Shown: positions 1-11,930 of the stretch, piece after piece
How positions within the stretch are numbered: position 1 is the first letter of the stretch
Layout of the letters: every line of letters starts with the position of its first letter
NCBI GenBank assembly: GCA_963931925.1
Contig: OZ007575.1
Coordinates: 31,684,894-31,748,893, forward strand
DNA: 64,000 bases
Source: Onchidella celtica
Taxonomy: Eukaryota > Mollusca > Gastropoda > Systellommatophora > Onchidiidae
Reading direction: 5' to 3'
The notes under the pieces: generated by a model
Told to the model about the DNA's origin: nothing
What the model saw: the letters and a program-made list of their open reading frames with translations, nothing else
Database searches by the model: none
Translations under genes and position numbers: made by a program

Positions 1-1660
1 ATAAAATTTATAGTTCGTCCAATGATTTATATGCTAAGTGGAATCTTCAGACTTTTAACAACATACAACTTTTTGGCACGACTTTCAGGCCACTCTAAAA
101 ACGGAGGTTGACGGCTATTTAGATAAGAGGACGTGCGTAACGGAGAAACGTGCCAAAGGCGGCTTACTACCCGAACAAGGCAGCCACACAAATGGACCAG
201 AGTTTTTGTTGTTGGCTGTTTTACAACGTTTCTTAATGCTAGCTATTTCTTTTGAGCATTACGTGGAAGGGTCAAAGTGTCCAACACGCGCTATTTAAGT
301 AAGCCGCATGACTCATTACATCACAATGTCTTAAAAACATGAGTGGTTCTCAGCCTTTTTAAGAACCGACCTCCTCCCCTCTCATATTCTTGTGCCATGG
401 CTTTATTTCCCCAGCAGGCAAGTTTTTAGTTAGGGGACATTCATAAAGTACGTACGCTTGATTTTGGCGATTCCCGACCCACCCTCCCCTATGCTCTTCA
501 TATGGTTGGTCTCCACCACCCCTCCCCTCCCAACTCCCCCCCCCCCCACACCGCTTGCACGAGCTCACGGCCATTAAACTGGCCAATGTCCGTGATAACA
601 CCTTGTTATTTTGAAGCTTTATAGGGCATTTGGCACGGACTATGTGACTGTTTCATTAGACACATAGCCTGTATCAGCTGATGTTTATATAATCCTGCGA
701 TCTATTTTGTTGAAAAGCCAAACATTTTAATTCAGTTCCCGCAAATGAAAAGCGTGCGTACGCTACTATGAACCCCCGTCCCAAATTCCTCCCAAATACC
801 ATTTTCATGCTGAGGATCTTAATGACACCCTCTCCCCCGAAAGTAAGCACTTCATTTATGGGCTAAAAGGATATTTCCATCTTTCTCTTTTGTATTTTTA
901 ATTTTTCCCCTAGCGGTTTTTGAGGCAGAATTTGGCGGTTTCAGTTCAGTTCCATACACCTGGCAACACTGATAGGAGGAGGGAATGAAGCAAACAGAGA
1001 CTTGAGTTGACGTCAGTAGAAATTAGCCTTAAGAGGAATCAGCAATAACAAAAAGAAAATGACAGACACGGCATGTTTCAGGTTTGACCATCCTGTACTC
1101 AAATTATGTAAAGAAATTCATATCCAGGTTAAATGACAGTCACCACCCCCTGTTTCATCAAATTTCTTTTATCATCCATGTGCAACAGAATATTACACAT
1201 CAAAGCAAACAGAAATATACAGAAAAGATCGTTTTTGCCTTCTGCAATTCGCCTCAACAAGACATTATAGTGTGCCATGGGCGCCACATTCTACTAAGGT
1301 TTTATGGCATATTTCTTCATGTAATCAGCCTGTAACTAAGTACGTACGTCCCTTATGTTTTTTTGCGCTAAGGGTACGTACCGGTATTTCAAAGCCTTTT
1401 GTGACTCCAGAGCTAGAGAGCCCCCCCCTCCCCTCCCCCTCCCCGAAATTGCATTAACAACAGTTTTAATGAATTATTCTTCCACATTTTCATTTTGTTT
1501 TCATCTTTTTTTTTTTTTTTTGGCTGAAAGGTTAGCGGGCAGGGTTAGGGATTCGATAAGATTTAGGGTTGAGGATAAGGACGAAGCTTGGGAGAGGTAT
1601 GTATAAGTGCGCGCCTCTCGCGCAAAATGCTTGCTGGGTGTACGTACTTATAACAACAGC
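1..1660. other. No gene recognised
   Basis: AT-rich sequence with poly-C and TC-rich patches (538-548; 1420-1443) and several GTACGTAC words (about 451, 1340, 1641). ORFs are short and low complexity. Confidence 0.6.
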
Positions 1661-1664
1661 TAAT

Positions 1665-2150
1665 GTCCCTCCCTCTCCCCCTCATCTCCCACTACTACTA
1701 CTACTATTTCCTGCTGCACCCACTGGTGCTTAGGGCAGCAACTAAGGATCTCCAGCCCTGTCTGTCCTGGGCCATCTTTGCGAGAGTTCCCCATGAGTGA
1801 TTGAAGGATTTCATCTCTGCCTTGATCGTTCTCCGCCAGGTTGCCTTGGGTCTGCCTCGCTTGCGCCGTCACTCTGGTGTCCACAAAAGTGCTGTTTTGG
1901 TGATAGAATTTGCTTCCTTTCGCAGCACGTGTCCGAGCCATCTCCATCGCCTCTTCGTGATGATGTTGGCTATTTCTTCTTGCTTGCATCGCCTTAGTAG
2001 TTCCTGATTAGAAATCTTGTTTGGCCAAAAGATGCGGAGAATCCTACGACGACATGTGGTATGGAAGGAGGACAACTTGGCAAGGTCACTTTCTGTCATT
2101 CGCCAACACTCTGATCCATACAGGAGTGGGGATAGGACACAGCTTCTCAT
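1665..2150 (-). pseudogene. LINE reverse transcriptase C-terminal relic
   Basis: On the minus strand the translation includes LSPLLYGSECWRMTESDLAK, RILRIFWPNKISNQELLRRC and RRWRWLGHVLRK, the region after the reverse transcriptase palm shared by many LINEs. It then shifts frame near 1870 into TRVTAQARQTQGNLAENDQG and DGPGQTGLE-type sequence. A GTA/ACT microsatellite near 1692-1707 may be the 3' tail. The copy is 5'-truncated and carries frameshifts and stops. It is a different family from the 11-15 kb LINE. Confidence 0.7.
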
Positions 2151-2830
2151 CTCCCACCCCCCCCCCCAACCCCCCTCCAAAAAAAAAAAAAAAACTTCGA
2201 CCGGTGCTGCACTGTGGCGACGACCTGCCTGCTCCAGTTGTAACTGGGTGCAATGACACAAAGGCAAATTTCCCAAATGGGATTAAAGTAGTGTCATGTA
2301 CAAATACAAATTAATACAAATATATTTCTGTAATGATGCGTGAGATGTGTTGTACCACGGATATAATTATGTTCTTAACCTGTGAAAGTGAATTTCGCTC
2401 ATGGGATGGTAAAGTAATTCTTATTTTAACTTACCTAGAACAAGCTCCATACTTTTCTCATACATGTGATGTATTTTGTTTAACAGCCACCCCTCACCTC
2501 CAGATATCCCCAAGCAATCTGGAATAAGAAACATAAAGACCCCCATGTACAGTGGGGTAGCGTGGGGGGGGGGGTGCCACGGGGGCGTTTGCCCGGGCAC
2601 AAAATTCTTAGGGGCGCAATATTTCAAAAGAAAAAATAAATAAATTAGAAATAAGAAATACATTTTTTTTAAAAGCACCCCGCCCCCCTCACACAGAAAA
2701 TCTGCCAATGTTCGAACGTTCTACAATTTTTCAACATGACGGAGCAATAATAAACGTTGCCATTGTGCTAACAGCGCGCGAGTCAGGACGGACAATACTT
2801 GCCTTGCCCCGGGCCTTGGCAACCCATGCT

Positions 2831-2932
2831 AATAACAATAATAATAATAATAATAATGTTCATGGACCACATTTATATAGCATCTGTCACCATGAAGTGG
2901 ACTTATGGCGCTTTACAATAAAAGGGTAGCAG

Positions 2933-2975
<43 letters not shown>
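2831..2975 (-). repeat. TATATAGCGC-type repeat, 3' fragment with CT tract
   Basis: An AAT microsatellite, ACATTTATATAGCATCTGTC, then GGCGCTTTACAATAAAAGGG, ending in a CT dinucleotide run at 2937-2972. The same layout occurs at 46134-46250. Confidence 0.6.
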
Positions 2976-4344
2976 GTGTACTTACAAATACACTTCATGT
3001 AGTACAAAACCCACAAGGCTTTTAGGGAAGGCATTAGGAGTCAGCCAGCAGTTACTTCCGATTCAGGACTAATACAGTCCCCCTTCTCCCCCCCCCCCCA
3101 CTATGAAAACCCTAAATTTCCCCCCAAAGGGAGCTCCCACACCCTTCCCCTCCCCTGCTAAGAACCACTGTTTTAGAAAGTTCAGTGTTTCTTGTCATTT
3201 CCCAAAGTGTACTGAGATTACAGCGAGTGGCGAGAGACGAGCCAAAAAACATTTCGTGATGATCCAACATGGCAAACTCGCTGTGTTCATGAGCCAGGCA
3301 TTAGTCTGTGCGTGCAGCCAAGACTTCGTCAAATCCTAAACTGGCAGACCGACACATTTTTTTGTCTGTTGGTTTTCTTTTCAAATGTCTCTTTGTTACA
3401 TCTTAAGTGGGGAGACCCAAAATACCAGGCACTTTGATCATTTCTTTTCCCTTTGTTTTGTTTTTTTTTGTTCGTGTTTTTATACTGTGCAATTTCCTCT
3501 TCCCCTCTCCCCCATTTTCCTGATCATTTTCTTCTTTATAACACAGTCTTCCTCCCCTCTCTCCCCATTTGATTTTCTCCTCCTCGTTCTTATTTCTGTT
3601 CCTTTCAGATCCTTTCTCACATCTTTTATCCTTCCTAAACTACTTTGCCTTTCCTTGCTTCTCACTCGTAATTCTCTGGCATCCGAGCAATGCCTGGCTT
3701 ATGCAAAAATCCGACCCAGAAATATGCCATGGCTGTTTTAACATCTAATATGCATAATTCACAAATTCTCGACCTTTGACCGCAAAAGGCTTTTTTATTA
3801 GGCCACCTACAGTGACAAAATTCTGCATGTAGGTTTCAAATACTGTAGAGGATGCACTGAAGTTTGGATTTTTTTTTATTGCTTTTGTATTTCATTTTAA
3901 TTTTTTGAGTTTGCTTTATGTCGGTGGCTGCTCGCTCCCTATCCCTCTTTTTCACGATCACATGACCCGTGATGTGAACACTTCCTGTCGTATGCAGATC
4001 ATTCCTGTCGGCTGATTTAAGCCTAAACTGGCAACCAACTGCCATGACTACCAACAAAAGATCTCACAGTGAGGTGTGATTTCCTCACCTGATGGGTGAC
4101 CGCTGACATGATGAGAGATGTCTATGATGTCGATGAGGAATGTTCTAGGGATGTCGAATTGTCACCGCTCTCCGCTCCTTCACCTGTGCTGGACGTGGCA
4201 AGTTTACTGTTAGGGGACATGTTTAAGCTATTCACCGTGCTGGAAGCTAAAATTAGAACACAGGAATACCACACAGGGAGGGTAGAAAGTGACGGGCGGG
4301 GCAGTGGTTGGGGGAAGGGGGTTCTGCAGGGGGCGCGGCTTTAA
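2976..4344. other. No gene recognised; poly-C and T-rich patches
   Basis: A poly-C run at about 3090-3098 and a pyrimidine-rich stretch at 3440-3660 that yields a spurious Phe/Leu/Ser-rich ORF. Confidence 0.6.
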
Positions 4345-4935
4345 TCTTGTGGTCTAGAGGCAAGATGCTCGCCTCTCATGCCAAGGGCAGTGCAGGCATG
4401 TTGGAAATTGGGATTTTTCTCATATTTTCAAGTCCCTGATCCTATTGGAAAGTAGGATCGAGTACCTAGTCTTCTCGGATAAGGACGAAATATTCGGAGG
4501 GCCCGTGTGCACGCTGCGCACGATAAAGATACCTTGGCAGTAGGAAATCGTAAAGAGTAGGCCCAACGGGCCGCGGCCCGGGCAAAATTGAAATTAATAG
4601 ATTAAAAATTTATCCGTATCATCCCCCCACCTGCAACAACAAAATTTATTATTCATTATTAAATATATATTATCATTAATAAATATTCAAATATTATTTG
4701 AATTGTGAGTTGTGAACTGCGCCTAACAGGCTGTGTTACAATTTGCTCTGAGATAGAGAAAGGTAGAGAGGTAAAGAGTGAGCGAGACAGGGAGAGAGAA
4801 AGATGTAATGTGTTGAGCGCTTCGCAGGCGCTCCATTCTGCTCTGTGGTTGACATGTTGCTTCTGTAAAGCGCATAGAGCATTTTAAATGGCTATGCGCT
4901 ATATAAATGCCATCCATTATCATTATTATAATTCC
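4345..4935 (+). mobile_element. SINE-like repeat, long copy (plus orientation)
   Basis: The head contains GTGGTCTAGAGGCAAGATGC, like the 5' half of a tRNA with an A-box; no clear B-box was found. The body shares CTTGGCAGTAGGAAATCG and GCCCGGGCAAAATTGAAATT with the inverted copy at 18.3-18.9 kb. The end reads TATGCGCTATATAAATGCCA followed by ATTAT repeats. Confidence 0.65.
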
Positions 4936-4984
4936 TGTCTTCGTACATATATGGCGTAACGTGGGTGGGGTCACACGGACAGTT

Positions 4985-5235
4985 GCCCCGGCCGCAAAAT
5001 CTCAAAACTATCAGTTTCAACTGCAAATTCTGCAAGAAGTTTCTCAAAACTTAAACTGATCAAAATGTACGAATCTATGACCCAAGAAAGGTTGAGTAAA
5101 CTTACAATACTGTCAGCTGAGATTTCAATGTAGATTTCAATACCGTTATTGAAAAATTTGCACAAACTAAAACCAGGCGATTTTTACCATAAATATGAGT
5201 ATACCAGCAATAAATGCACTTTAATTTAATTACAT
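4985..5235. repeat. Dispersed repeat B, copy 1 (inverted relative to 27.9 kb)
   Basis: Its reverse complement aligns with 27905-28135 through CGCCTGGTTTTAGTTTGTGC, CATTGAAATCTC and GCAGTTGAAACTGATAGTTT. Non-coding, moderately diverged. Confidence 0.65.
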
Positions 5236-5259
5236 CAGTATTTCCTTACACCGCCATTC

Positions 5260-5425
5260 ATGTGCTTTGGGGGGGGGGGGTGGGGGGGGGGGTTGAGTTT
5301 GAGTTTGGAGAAAGTAGAGGCACACAATAACGGGTCACATTGTGCTAAGAATAAGCAAGACCATAGACAGAATATAAACAGAAAGATAGGACCGAAGAAG
5401 ACCTTACAAGAAGTGCATTTTGTGT
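5260..5425. repeat. Dispersed repeat C, copy 1, with long poly-G head
   Basis: A G-run (5270-5292, one T inside) precedes TGAGTTTGGAGAAAGTAGAG and GACCGAAGAAGACCTTACAA. The same order occurs at 39266-39425, so this is a dispersed repeat that includes the poly-G. Confidence 0.65.
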
Positions 5426-5429
5426 GTGT

Positions 5430-6234
5430 GTGAAAAGCTGAGAGTTTGTATATATATAAGAAAGATAATTTTATCAACTGTGTACGTAATTAAACAAAAT
5501 GGATTGATGTAAAAATAGATGTCTACAGACAGTGTTCTCTGTCTCAACATCCAGACGTAACTGGAGCTTCCACTCAATAAAAAAAAAATTCCTATCTTGA
5601 AACTGAAATGGTACAGAAACAAATCACGATGGGTGAGGCGCTCTAGGGCAGTGGTCCGCACTGACAATTCTTTCAAAACTGAGTTTAAGTTATACTGTGA
5701 ATGCACAAACTTTCCTGAGAGGAATGCACTTTATTTCATGTAAAAGTTGAAAATTAACCAAATTGTGGCCGTTTCGAGGTGGCAAAGTAGAAAAAGTCAC
5801 ATTTGAGGAAAACGCGTTTAAAGTCTACGTAAATTTAAAAAGACCATTAACTTGGGTCACAAAAAATGAAAAATATATAGGCGCCATTCATAAAAATCGT
5901 TTTGCCTGGGCAAAAAGTAATGATTGAGGAATGTAGCTATGCCCGATACTGATATTATATAGGACCAGGTAGACCCTATCGTATCCATCTATTTTCGGCT
6001 TTATCTCGAAAGTGCCGAGCGCGACATTTGGACCATTTCCCTACGGTGCCTTACAATTATAGTTTTCTGTTTATTTAAACGGAGAATTTCTTCCTGATTC
6101 TATCATTTCATTCAGAATCAGACTATAGATTGTCTTTATACACTGAAATACTATTTTCCTTATCAAATTTTGCTGGGATGCAAGAACACACTGAGTAAGT
6201 TTCGTTTTTGGACTACACTTAGAATAAATAATAA
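5430..6234. other. No gene recognised
   Basis: Unique-looking AT-rich sequence; I see no coding or repeat structure. Confidence 0.55.
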
Positions 6235-6476
6235 CATGTGAGTCGATCTGGCGAAATTGGACTTGACATGAAGACCAAATTCCTGAGAAAACCTCTCCTG
6301 GGGAACATTTTCTATGGAAATTGAGATAGGCTAATAAAATAAAACATTATCCATTTTTTATGCACTCAGTTACAATATTTTGCTTCAGATCGTCTTAGAA
6401 ATATTTTATTTTGATTTTTTCAAAGAGATGTAAATATTTCACCTTATAGCCCGATTTCACCAGATCCAATCACATG
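6235..6476. mobile_element. MITE family A, copy 1
   Basis: The terminal inverted repeat CATGTGAGTCGATCTGGCG pairs with CCAGATCCAATCACATG. The interior shares TTCCTGAGAAAAC, TATGGAAATTGAGAT and AAATATTTTATTTTGATTTT with the copies at 41.4, 55.8 and 60.6 kb. About 240 bp, non-coding. Confidence 0.75.
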
Positions 6477-6514
6477 ATACGTATAATATTTCTTTGCTGC
6501 GACCATCAATCAGT

Positions 6515-6610
6515 GTAATAGTAATAATAAATAATAATGGATGGCGTTTATATAGCGCATATCCATTAAAAATGCTCTATGCGCTTTACAGAAGCAACAT
6601 GTCAAAATAC
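6515..6610 (-). repeat. TATATAGCGC-type repeat, short 3' fragment
   Basis: AATAATAA, GGCGTTTATATAGCGCATAT and ATGCTCTATGCGCTTTACAG match the 18.3-kb copy for about 90 bp and then diverge after CAACATGTCAA. Confidence 0.65.
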
Positions 6611-7849
6611 ATGTGTAAAACAATTACAAAAAATCAAACATGGTACTCCATAATTAAAATAGAAGGAGCATATAGAAACACCCTTATAAAAGCTCACACA
6701 CATAACCACAGTGTAAATACATGTAACTTGGAAATAGGGAAAGAGAGAGAGAGTGGAGGGAGAATGGAGCATCACAGATTAATTTGCTCAGTATTTGAAA
6801 ATAAACGTTTTCAAATTCAGTTTAATCGCATTTCTTGAGCATTGATCTGATAATACTACATTCTGTGTGGAGCAATATTAGGGCAAAGATCTTCTTGGCT
6901 CGACTGTTTTCACAGCAACGTACACACAAAGCCATACATTGACAAAAGCTAAAATTGCATACAGTCATGATCATTTGTGACTACAGCTTCAATATCCCTG
7001 TGTTACGTTACGCAAAATCTCATATCTCTCAGAGGCGCTTGTGAGTTCAGAATCTGCTCGCTATCAGATGACATTTCGACGTGAGTTTGGCTCTGTGTGC
7101 TGGTTGAAAATGCCACACAAGGCACGCAAGTTAAACGTTTATCTTTTGAAACAGAACTTGTAGCCCACGTGTTTTACTTGCCCCCCCCCCCCCACCTTCC
7201 CCACAGATCTCTTTCCTTCTTGTTCTAAAGTTTAGCCAGAGGCGTGTCCATGGAAAATAGTGCCTATGGCAAAACATGGAAACTACGCCCCTGTACAAAA
7301 ACATCTGACACCCATTTATTACATAACTTCACCATAATAGGAGATTTGAAATACTACAATTCAAACTAGTTAATCTTTTAATTAACAAAAATTATCATGG
7401 CTCTGGATTAAAAGTATAATCATCTGCACCTGGTTTACAGAAGATTTTTTTTTTCTTTTCCCCAAAACTTTTTAAAAAATGCTCAGTGCCCCCCCCCCCC
7501 CCCCCTTGCGCGCGCTTTAATTTTCAAGCAGAGCTGTCTTGAACTAACCTCACATATCTCTGTTTTCAAGTGGCATCCAGGGCACGTGCAGTGCCTGCCT
7601 TACATTAGATAGGATAGACCACCCAGTTTAGCGCAATTATTTTAACTCAGCTCTGCATACGCGTTAAGCAGCGCGATTAGTTACAGTACAGTGGCTCTCT
7701 TAACCTTTCAAAACATCTATTTCCTTATATCAATACCGGTACCTCATGGCTTTACAAAGACATATCCACCCCCCCCCGCCACACACACAGCAATTCAGTA
7801 TGTTTATTTCAACAACAAAAAAAGTAAATATATTATTATATTTATATAT
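6611..7849. other. No gene recognised; two poly-C runs
   Basis: C-runs at about 7181-7192 and 7490-7505 and a shorter one at 7770. Otherwise featureless. Confidence 0.55.
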
Positions 7850-8580
7850 AAATACTAGCTGAGGTCCCCGGCCCTGCCGGGGATAAATCGGTTTGAATAT
7901 TGGTTTCAGTTCTGGGTGGTTATTATGGACCTGCTTCATCTGGCCTGTTCCTATTTGTTTATTTTATTTTTGTTTGTTTGTTTTTAAATAAGTCTTACTG
8001 CTCTGCCTTTGTGAGTTGACACCCTGCGCATCCCGTACAACTGCATGATTTGCGCACGGGTTAGTGTGTTTGATAGTGAACACATCGCAGGTAATGATAA
8101 CGAAACCTTAAAATGGCGAACCATGACTCGAAATAGATCTGAATGATGGCGAAACAATAAATTTCCAATAAAAAAAACTACAGCGATTTGAGACTTGTAT
8201 GCCTACCGATAGTACGTTTTTTAGGGGGCATGCTGCATCAGTGCATGCTAGATCTAGCTCTCACAGACACTACTGTGATTATGAATCGAATTCCGGGGCC
8301 GGAAGTGGAAAAGCGATTAACAAAGAAAGAGGTCATAGGTTAACGAACGTACAATTCGGATCATACGCTCTCGCAAATTTACTGTTCCATTCTTATCGCA
8401 TTATTGGAATAACTCACGAATCCCATAAGCTTTTTTATGCCTATGTACATAGGAACACTGGTCAGTATCGTACAATTGTGTGTGCCAAATTTCAGTTCAA
8501 TACGTCCAGTAGTTTTTGAGTCCATAGGGAACAAAGGGGTTTTCTTACATTTTTTTTTGTATAGATATATATATCTAGAG
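7850..8580. repeat. Dispersed repeat with TACTAGCTGA / CCCGGC end
   Basis: It starts TACTAGCTGAGGTCCCCGGC and ends with GTGCCAAATTTCAGTTCAAT, CCAGTAGTTTTTGAGTCCAT and a TATAGATATATATATC tail. Repeats with this pair of ends are common in invertebrate genomes; I do not assign a class. It lies directly before the LINE relic at 8590. Confidence 0.45.
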
Positions 8581-8589
8581 AAGAAAAGC

Positions 8590-10150
8590 AACAGATTAAA
8601 AAATTCAGAACCATGCAAAGAGCAATGGACAGATAGGTTCTCAAAATAAAACTGAATGACAAAATCTCTCACACTGATATTGAGGAACAAACCCAAGTTA
8701 CAGATATTGAGTAAGTTCTACTACTACGACAAAAAATGGAAATAGGCTGGCCATACCAGAAGAATGAAAGACAACAGATGGACAAGGCGTTGCACTGAAT
8801 CGAGGTCTAGAAAAGCAAAGAGAACAAGAGAACGCCCCAAGAGATGACGGAGAGATGATATTGTTGTCACGAGTGGAGTGAGTGCAATTAAGGGGATTGC
8901 TACAGAGCGGGTGTAGAGTAAGAAAGGCTCACAGTAGACAGCAAGTTAAGCGTGCTGTTGTGAGTAGTGGGGGCGGGGTCTGAAGGAGGCGAAAGCGCTG
9001 TATAACTATCACTGCAAGTTAGAAGGTCCTAGGGATCGGACCTGTGAATAAAAGCCCATCGGGCGGACATAAAGGGGAAGCAGTCGAGAAGACTAGTGAG
9101 AGTCTTTCCAGTTATGACTGGTATGTAGAACGTTGATTGATTATTATGATTGATGTATTATATTATATTCGTCTATTACCATGATGTGAATAAGTATATG
9201 TGAGGAATGTGGAAGTCCTTGATATTGGATATAGCAATGTGCGCCACGAGCGATAGATGAAAGTGAGTTCATGGATTTGTAGCGCGAGTGAGTAGTGTGT
9301 ACTCCGATGGAAGTGTGTTACCGTAAGATGTGTGGTGAGTGAAAGGTGAACTAGTGTGTGTACGCTTCATGGGTTGTAAGGAGAGGGGGAGTGAATAGAA
9401 ATGGTAGGGTATTATACCAATGTAATGTTATTCTTGTAGGTGTCGGGGACGGGCCGCAGAGCCACCTCGATGAGCACAAGTGATAGGCCATCATAGGGCC
9501 GGAGGCCGCACATAGGCCAGAAGTGAGGCTGTCAGTACAGGACAGTAGAGGCACATAAAGTCGTGGCAGTCAGGCCACGGACAGGGACGTAGATATGAGA
9601 GTGAATGAGATACTATAGTGTTGCCATGTTGATAGGCTAGTGAATGAGATATTATGTTGTTGCCATGTTGATGGCTATGGAAATAATAATGTGTTATTGC
9701 CCTGCGGAGGTGCTAGGGGAGTGCTAAGGTGTATGACAATAGGAAGGTGATATTGAGAGACTGCGGTGCCAGTAAATTATTAAGGTGCTATTAAGACCCT
9801 GAGGGGAGAGGCTGAGGCCGAAGTGCCTTTAGGAGTAACTACCGGATTGTGGATCCGAGGGAGCGTGTGTGTGAGAATAAGGCCGTTGTACGGCAGTCAT
9901 TTCAATAATATAATATATGTAATTGCGCTATTATATGTATAATTATGTTTAATAAATGTGTGAGTCTGATGGGCTGTTTTGTTAAGTGTTAAACTTGTTT
10001 GTTCGTGATTGTCGTCCTGTCATAAACTATTACATTTCCCAGTCTGGGATTTGTGACAATTGTGCAGACAGGTGGACGGGCATGCACAAGACGGAGGGAA
10101 AACAGAGAAGAATGGAGATCATTGGCGGTGGTCTAAGAACAAGATGAAGT
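8590..10150 (+). pseudogene. LINE 3' relic interrupted by a solo LTR
   Basis: Plus-strand codons at 8590-8864 read KFRTMQRAMD..., AGHTRRMKDNRWTRRCTE, KRTRERPKR and RRDDI with in-frame stops, resembling the end of a LINE reverse transcriptase. The frame resumes after the LTR at 10059 as VQTGGRACTRRRENREEW and ends at TAA near 10134. Removing the LTR plus one copy of ATTGT leaves a continuous frame (DDI-VQTGG), so this relic was the target of the later insertion. Confidence 0.75.
8865..10058 (+). mobile_element. Solo LTR 1 (1194 bp, TSD ATTGT)
   Basis: It begins TGTCACGAG and ends TTTGTGACA, an inverted TGTCAC/GTGACA pair. It is flanked by ATTGT at 8860-8864 and 10059-10063. It contains an AATAAA at about 9047 and another in TTTAATAAATGTG near 9950, favouring plus orientation. 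A roughly 43-bp internal tandem duplication (GTTGCCATGTTGAT) lies near 9620-9665. No primer-binding site, gag or pol flanks it, so it is probably the product of LTR-LTR recombination. The family (Gypsy-like or other) cannot be told. Confidence 0.8.
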
Positions 10151-10344
10151 TCTTAGAATTCTGACACACAGTGTTAGGTTCTGACTTTCCCATTAGTGTA
10201 ACATTTGACATCGTTTCATGGAACAGGCGAAGAAATTGGATACTTGGCCTTTTTTTAAAAATATTATTGATGGGCCTATTTTGTGGAACAGCATCAGCGT
10301 TGACACAAGGAAAAGTGAATACAACGTCACATTGTTTACGGGAA

Positions 10345-10513
10345 GCGCATATCCCTACAACATGTTGTGCAAACAATTCGATGACGCAGAACACACAATG
10401 TGAATGAATCTTCTTCATTCATAGAAGAGTGCTTACATTTTAGACCAATCAGGTAGAGCTACCCCAGCCCACGTCATCGAATTGTGTGCACAACATATTG
10501 TACGGATATGCAC
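10345..10513. repeat. Inverted repeat, 42-bp arms
   Basis: GCGCATATCCCTACAACATG (from 10345) pairs with CAACATATTGTACGGATATG near 10491-10510; the arms extend through CAATTCGATGACG and CGTCATCGAATTG. The spacer is about 85 bp. It may be a MITE or fold-back; weaker similarity continues outward. Confidence 0.65.
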
Positions 10514-10630
10514 TTCGTTGTTTAGGATTGTTTTCATTGAAACTGAATGATGTCCAATTTTGATCTCCGAGGTTTGAGGTAGATCAAGTATTTGTTAATG
10601 TGTGTGAGTGGGAGCATGATGAATTGATCT

Positions 10631-10932
10631 TATAGACCCTTTTCACTTCCGCGTTACGGTTGTTTGCGGGGAGCCGCACGGCTTCGAAAAGCACCGTGTA
10701 GGGCAAAAACCTCCACTTGCCTTAGTGATGGCATCTGAATCTGTGCACAGTCTAAGCAAAGATGCATTTTTATGCCAGAACCAGCACGTAACGGTTTTGT
10801 ACAGTTGGGTGCCCAACAAGAGGATGGCATCGTTCGACCGTTGTCCACCGCTTCCGCCCTACAAGTGGGGCACGCCGCCATTTTGTTTGCAAATCACGTG
10901 ATATGGAGGACGGTAAATGAAAAGGGTCTATA
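10631..10932 (-). mobile_element. Short terminal-inverted-repeat element with THAP-like stub
   Basis: TATAGACCCTTTT (10631-10643) and its inverse AAAAGGGTCTATA (10920-10932) bound 302 bp. The minus strand near 10830-10762 encodes MPSSCWAPNCTKP then GSGIKMHL, resembling the start of a THAP zinc-binding domain (MPxxCxxxxC...FH). P-element-type transposases use THAP domains to bind their own ends. The stub then loses similarity. I infer a deleted, non-autonomous P-like element; no target duplication was evident. Confidence 0.5.
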
Positions 10933-11024
10933 CCGGTATTTTAGTTTTAGTTCAGCGCTTTAGAGCACATCATTTTTTTTATTTTTTTTTAGCGCTATAC
11001 AGGTTAATTATTACATTTACATTA

Positions 11025-11930
11025 AATCTGCTACTGGTAACATGTAATCCAGTACAACCTGTTTCATGAACTGGTACGCTAGCATGGTATCAGTGGGCGT
11101 GCACCTGTCGCTGCAAACGGCCAGGGCGGAGGAGGTTTCATCTAACCCAACGGCCACATGCTAGGGCACAATGTGACCCTCAGTATTTGAGTCCTTCATA
11201 TTGGCCCCCGGTAGCGGTGTGGTCATAGGCTTGTTTGCCTAAATCACAGACGAAGAATTGAGCAAACTTCCCGGACGCAGCTTCGAAGCTGGCGGCAGCA
11301 GGCCAGTGGTTGATTGATAGGGCAGATGGCAATATACCGTCACTCTGGCCTGGATATCGTAACACAGAGCATCCACCAGTATTGGTGTTCTTTGGTTTGG
11401 GTCTTTCACCCTAGTCAGTTGGGACTGCGAGGCTGTGGAGTAGCCTACAGGCAGCCGGTCAGGCAATATGACTGTCCCTCTGGCATCCTCCTGCACCTGG
11501 ATACATTTCCAGTCGTCTTGACCCTGTCTTGCCACTTGGATAAGTTGTGTCCAGGCGAGAGAGTGAGTCTGATGTTTGCGCAGCTCTTTCTCACTATAAA
11601 CAAATTCTTTGCGCCAGTCTTAACACTCACCTCGTCTTCTTTCATCTTTGTCTCGTCTTCTTTCCTCTCAAAATTCCAACGGCGATGGGCGAGTGCGGTG
11701 GCAGCAGGTTTGGATAGACTGGAAGCTGTTAGCACAGACCTACACGTTGGTGGCTGTGGGCTATGGTCGCTTCATCGTCGATTGAAGTGGAGGCGTGGGA
11801 AGGCAGCACCCACAGTAGCTGAGCAGCCTTATTTAAGGATAGCACTGCTCACCTCAACTGAGGAAGGGGCTAGAAAAGGTGCCCTAAAGAAAGCCCACTT
11901 CACATCACCCTGACTGGTATACCGCGACCA
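11025..11930 (+). other. LINE 5' leader
   Basis: A GC-richer segment between the left target duplication and the endonuclease frame. It has a 199-codon plus-strand ORF (11314-11913) with no ORF1-like features such as CCHC knuckles or a coiled coil, so I do not call it a gene. It probably holds the internal promoter of the element. Confidence 0.55.

Noticed and set aside
1869..2276. N-terminal half of the 135-codon minus ORF as part of the LINE relic
   Set aside because: Residues before MRSC derive from A- and G-rich tracts and show no reverse transcriptase similarity.
11314..11913. 199-codon ORF as LINE ORF1
   Set aside because: No coiled coil, RRM or CCHC motif, and it overlaps minus-strand ORFs equally well; treated as leader sequence.
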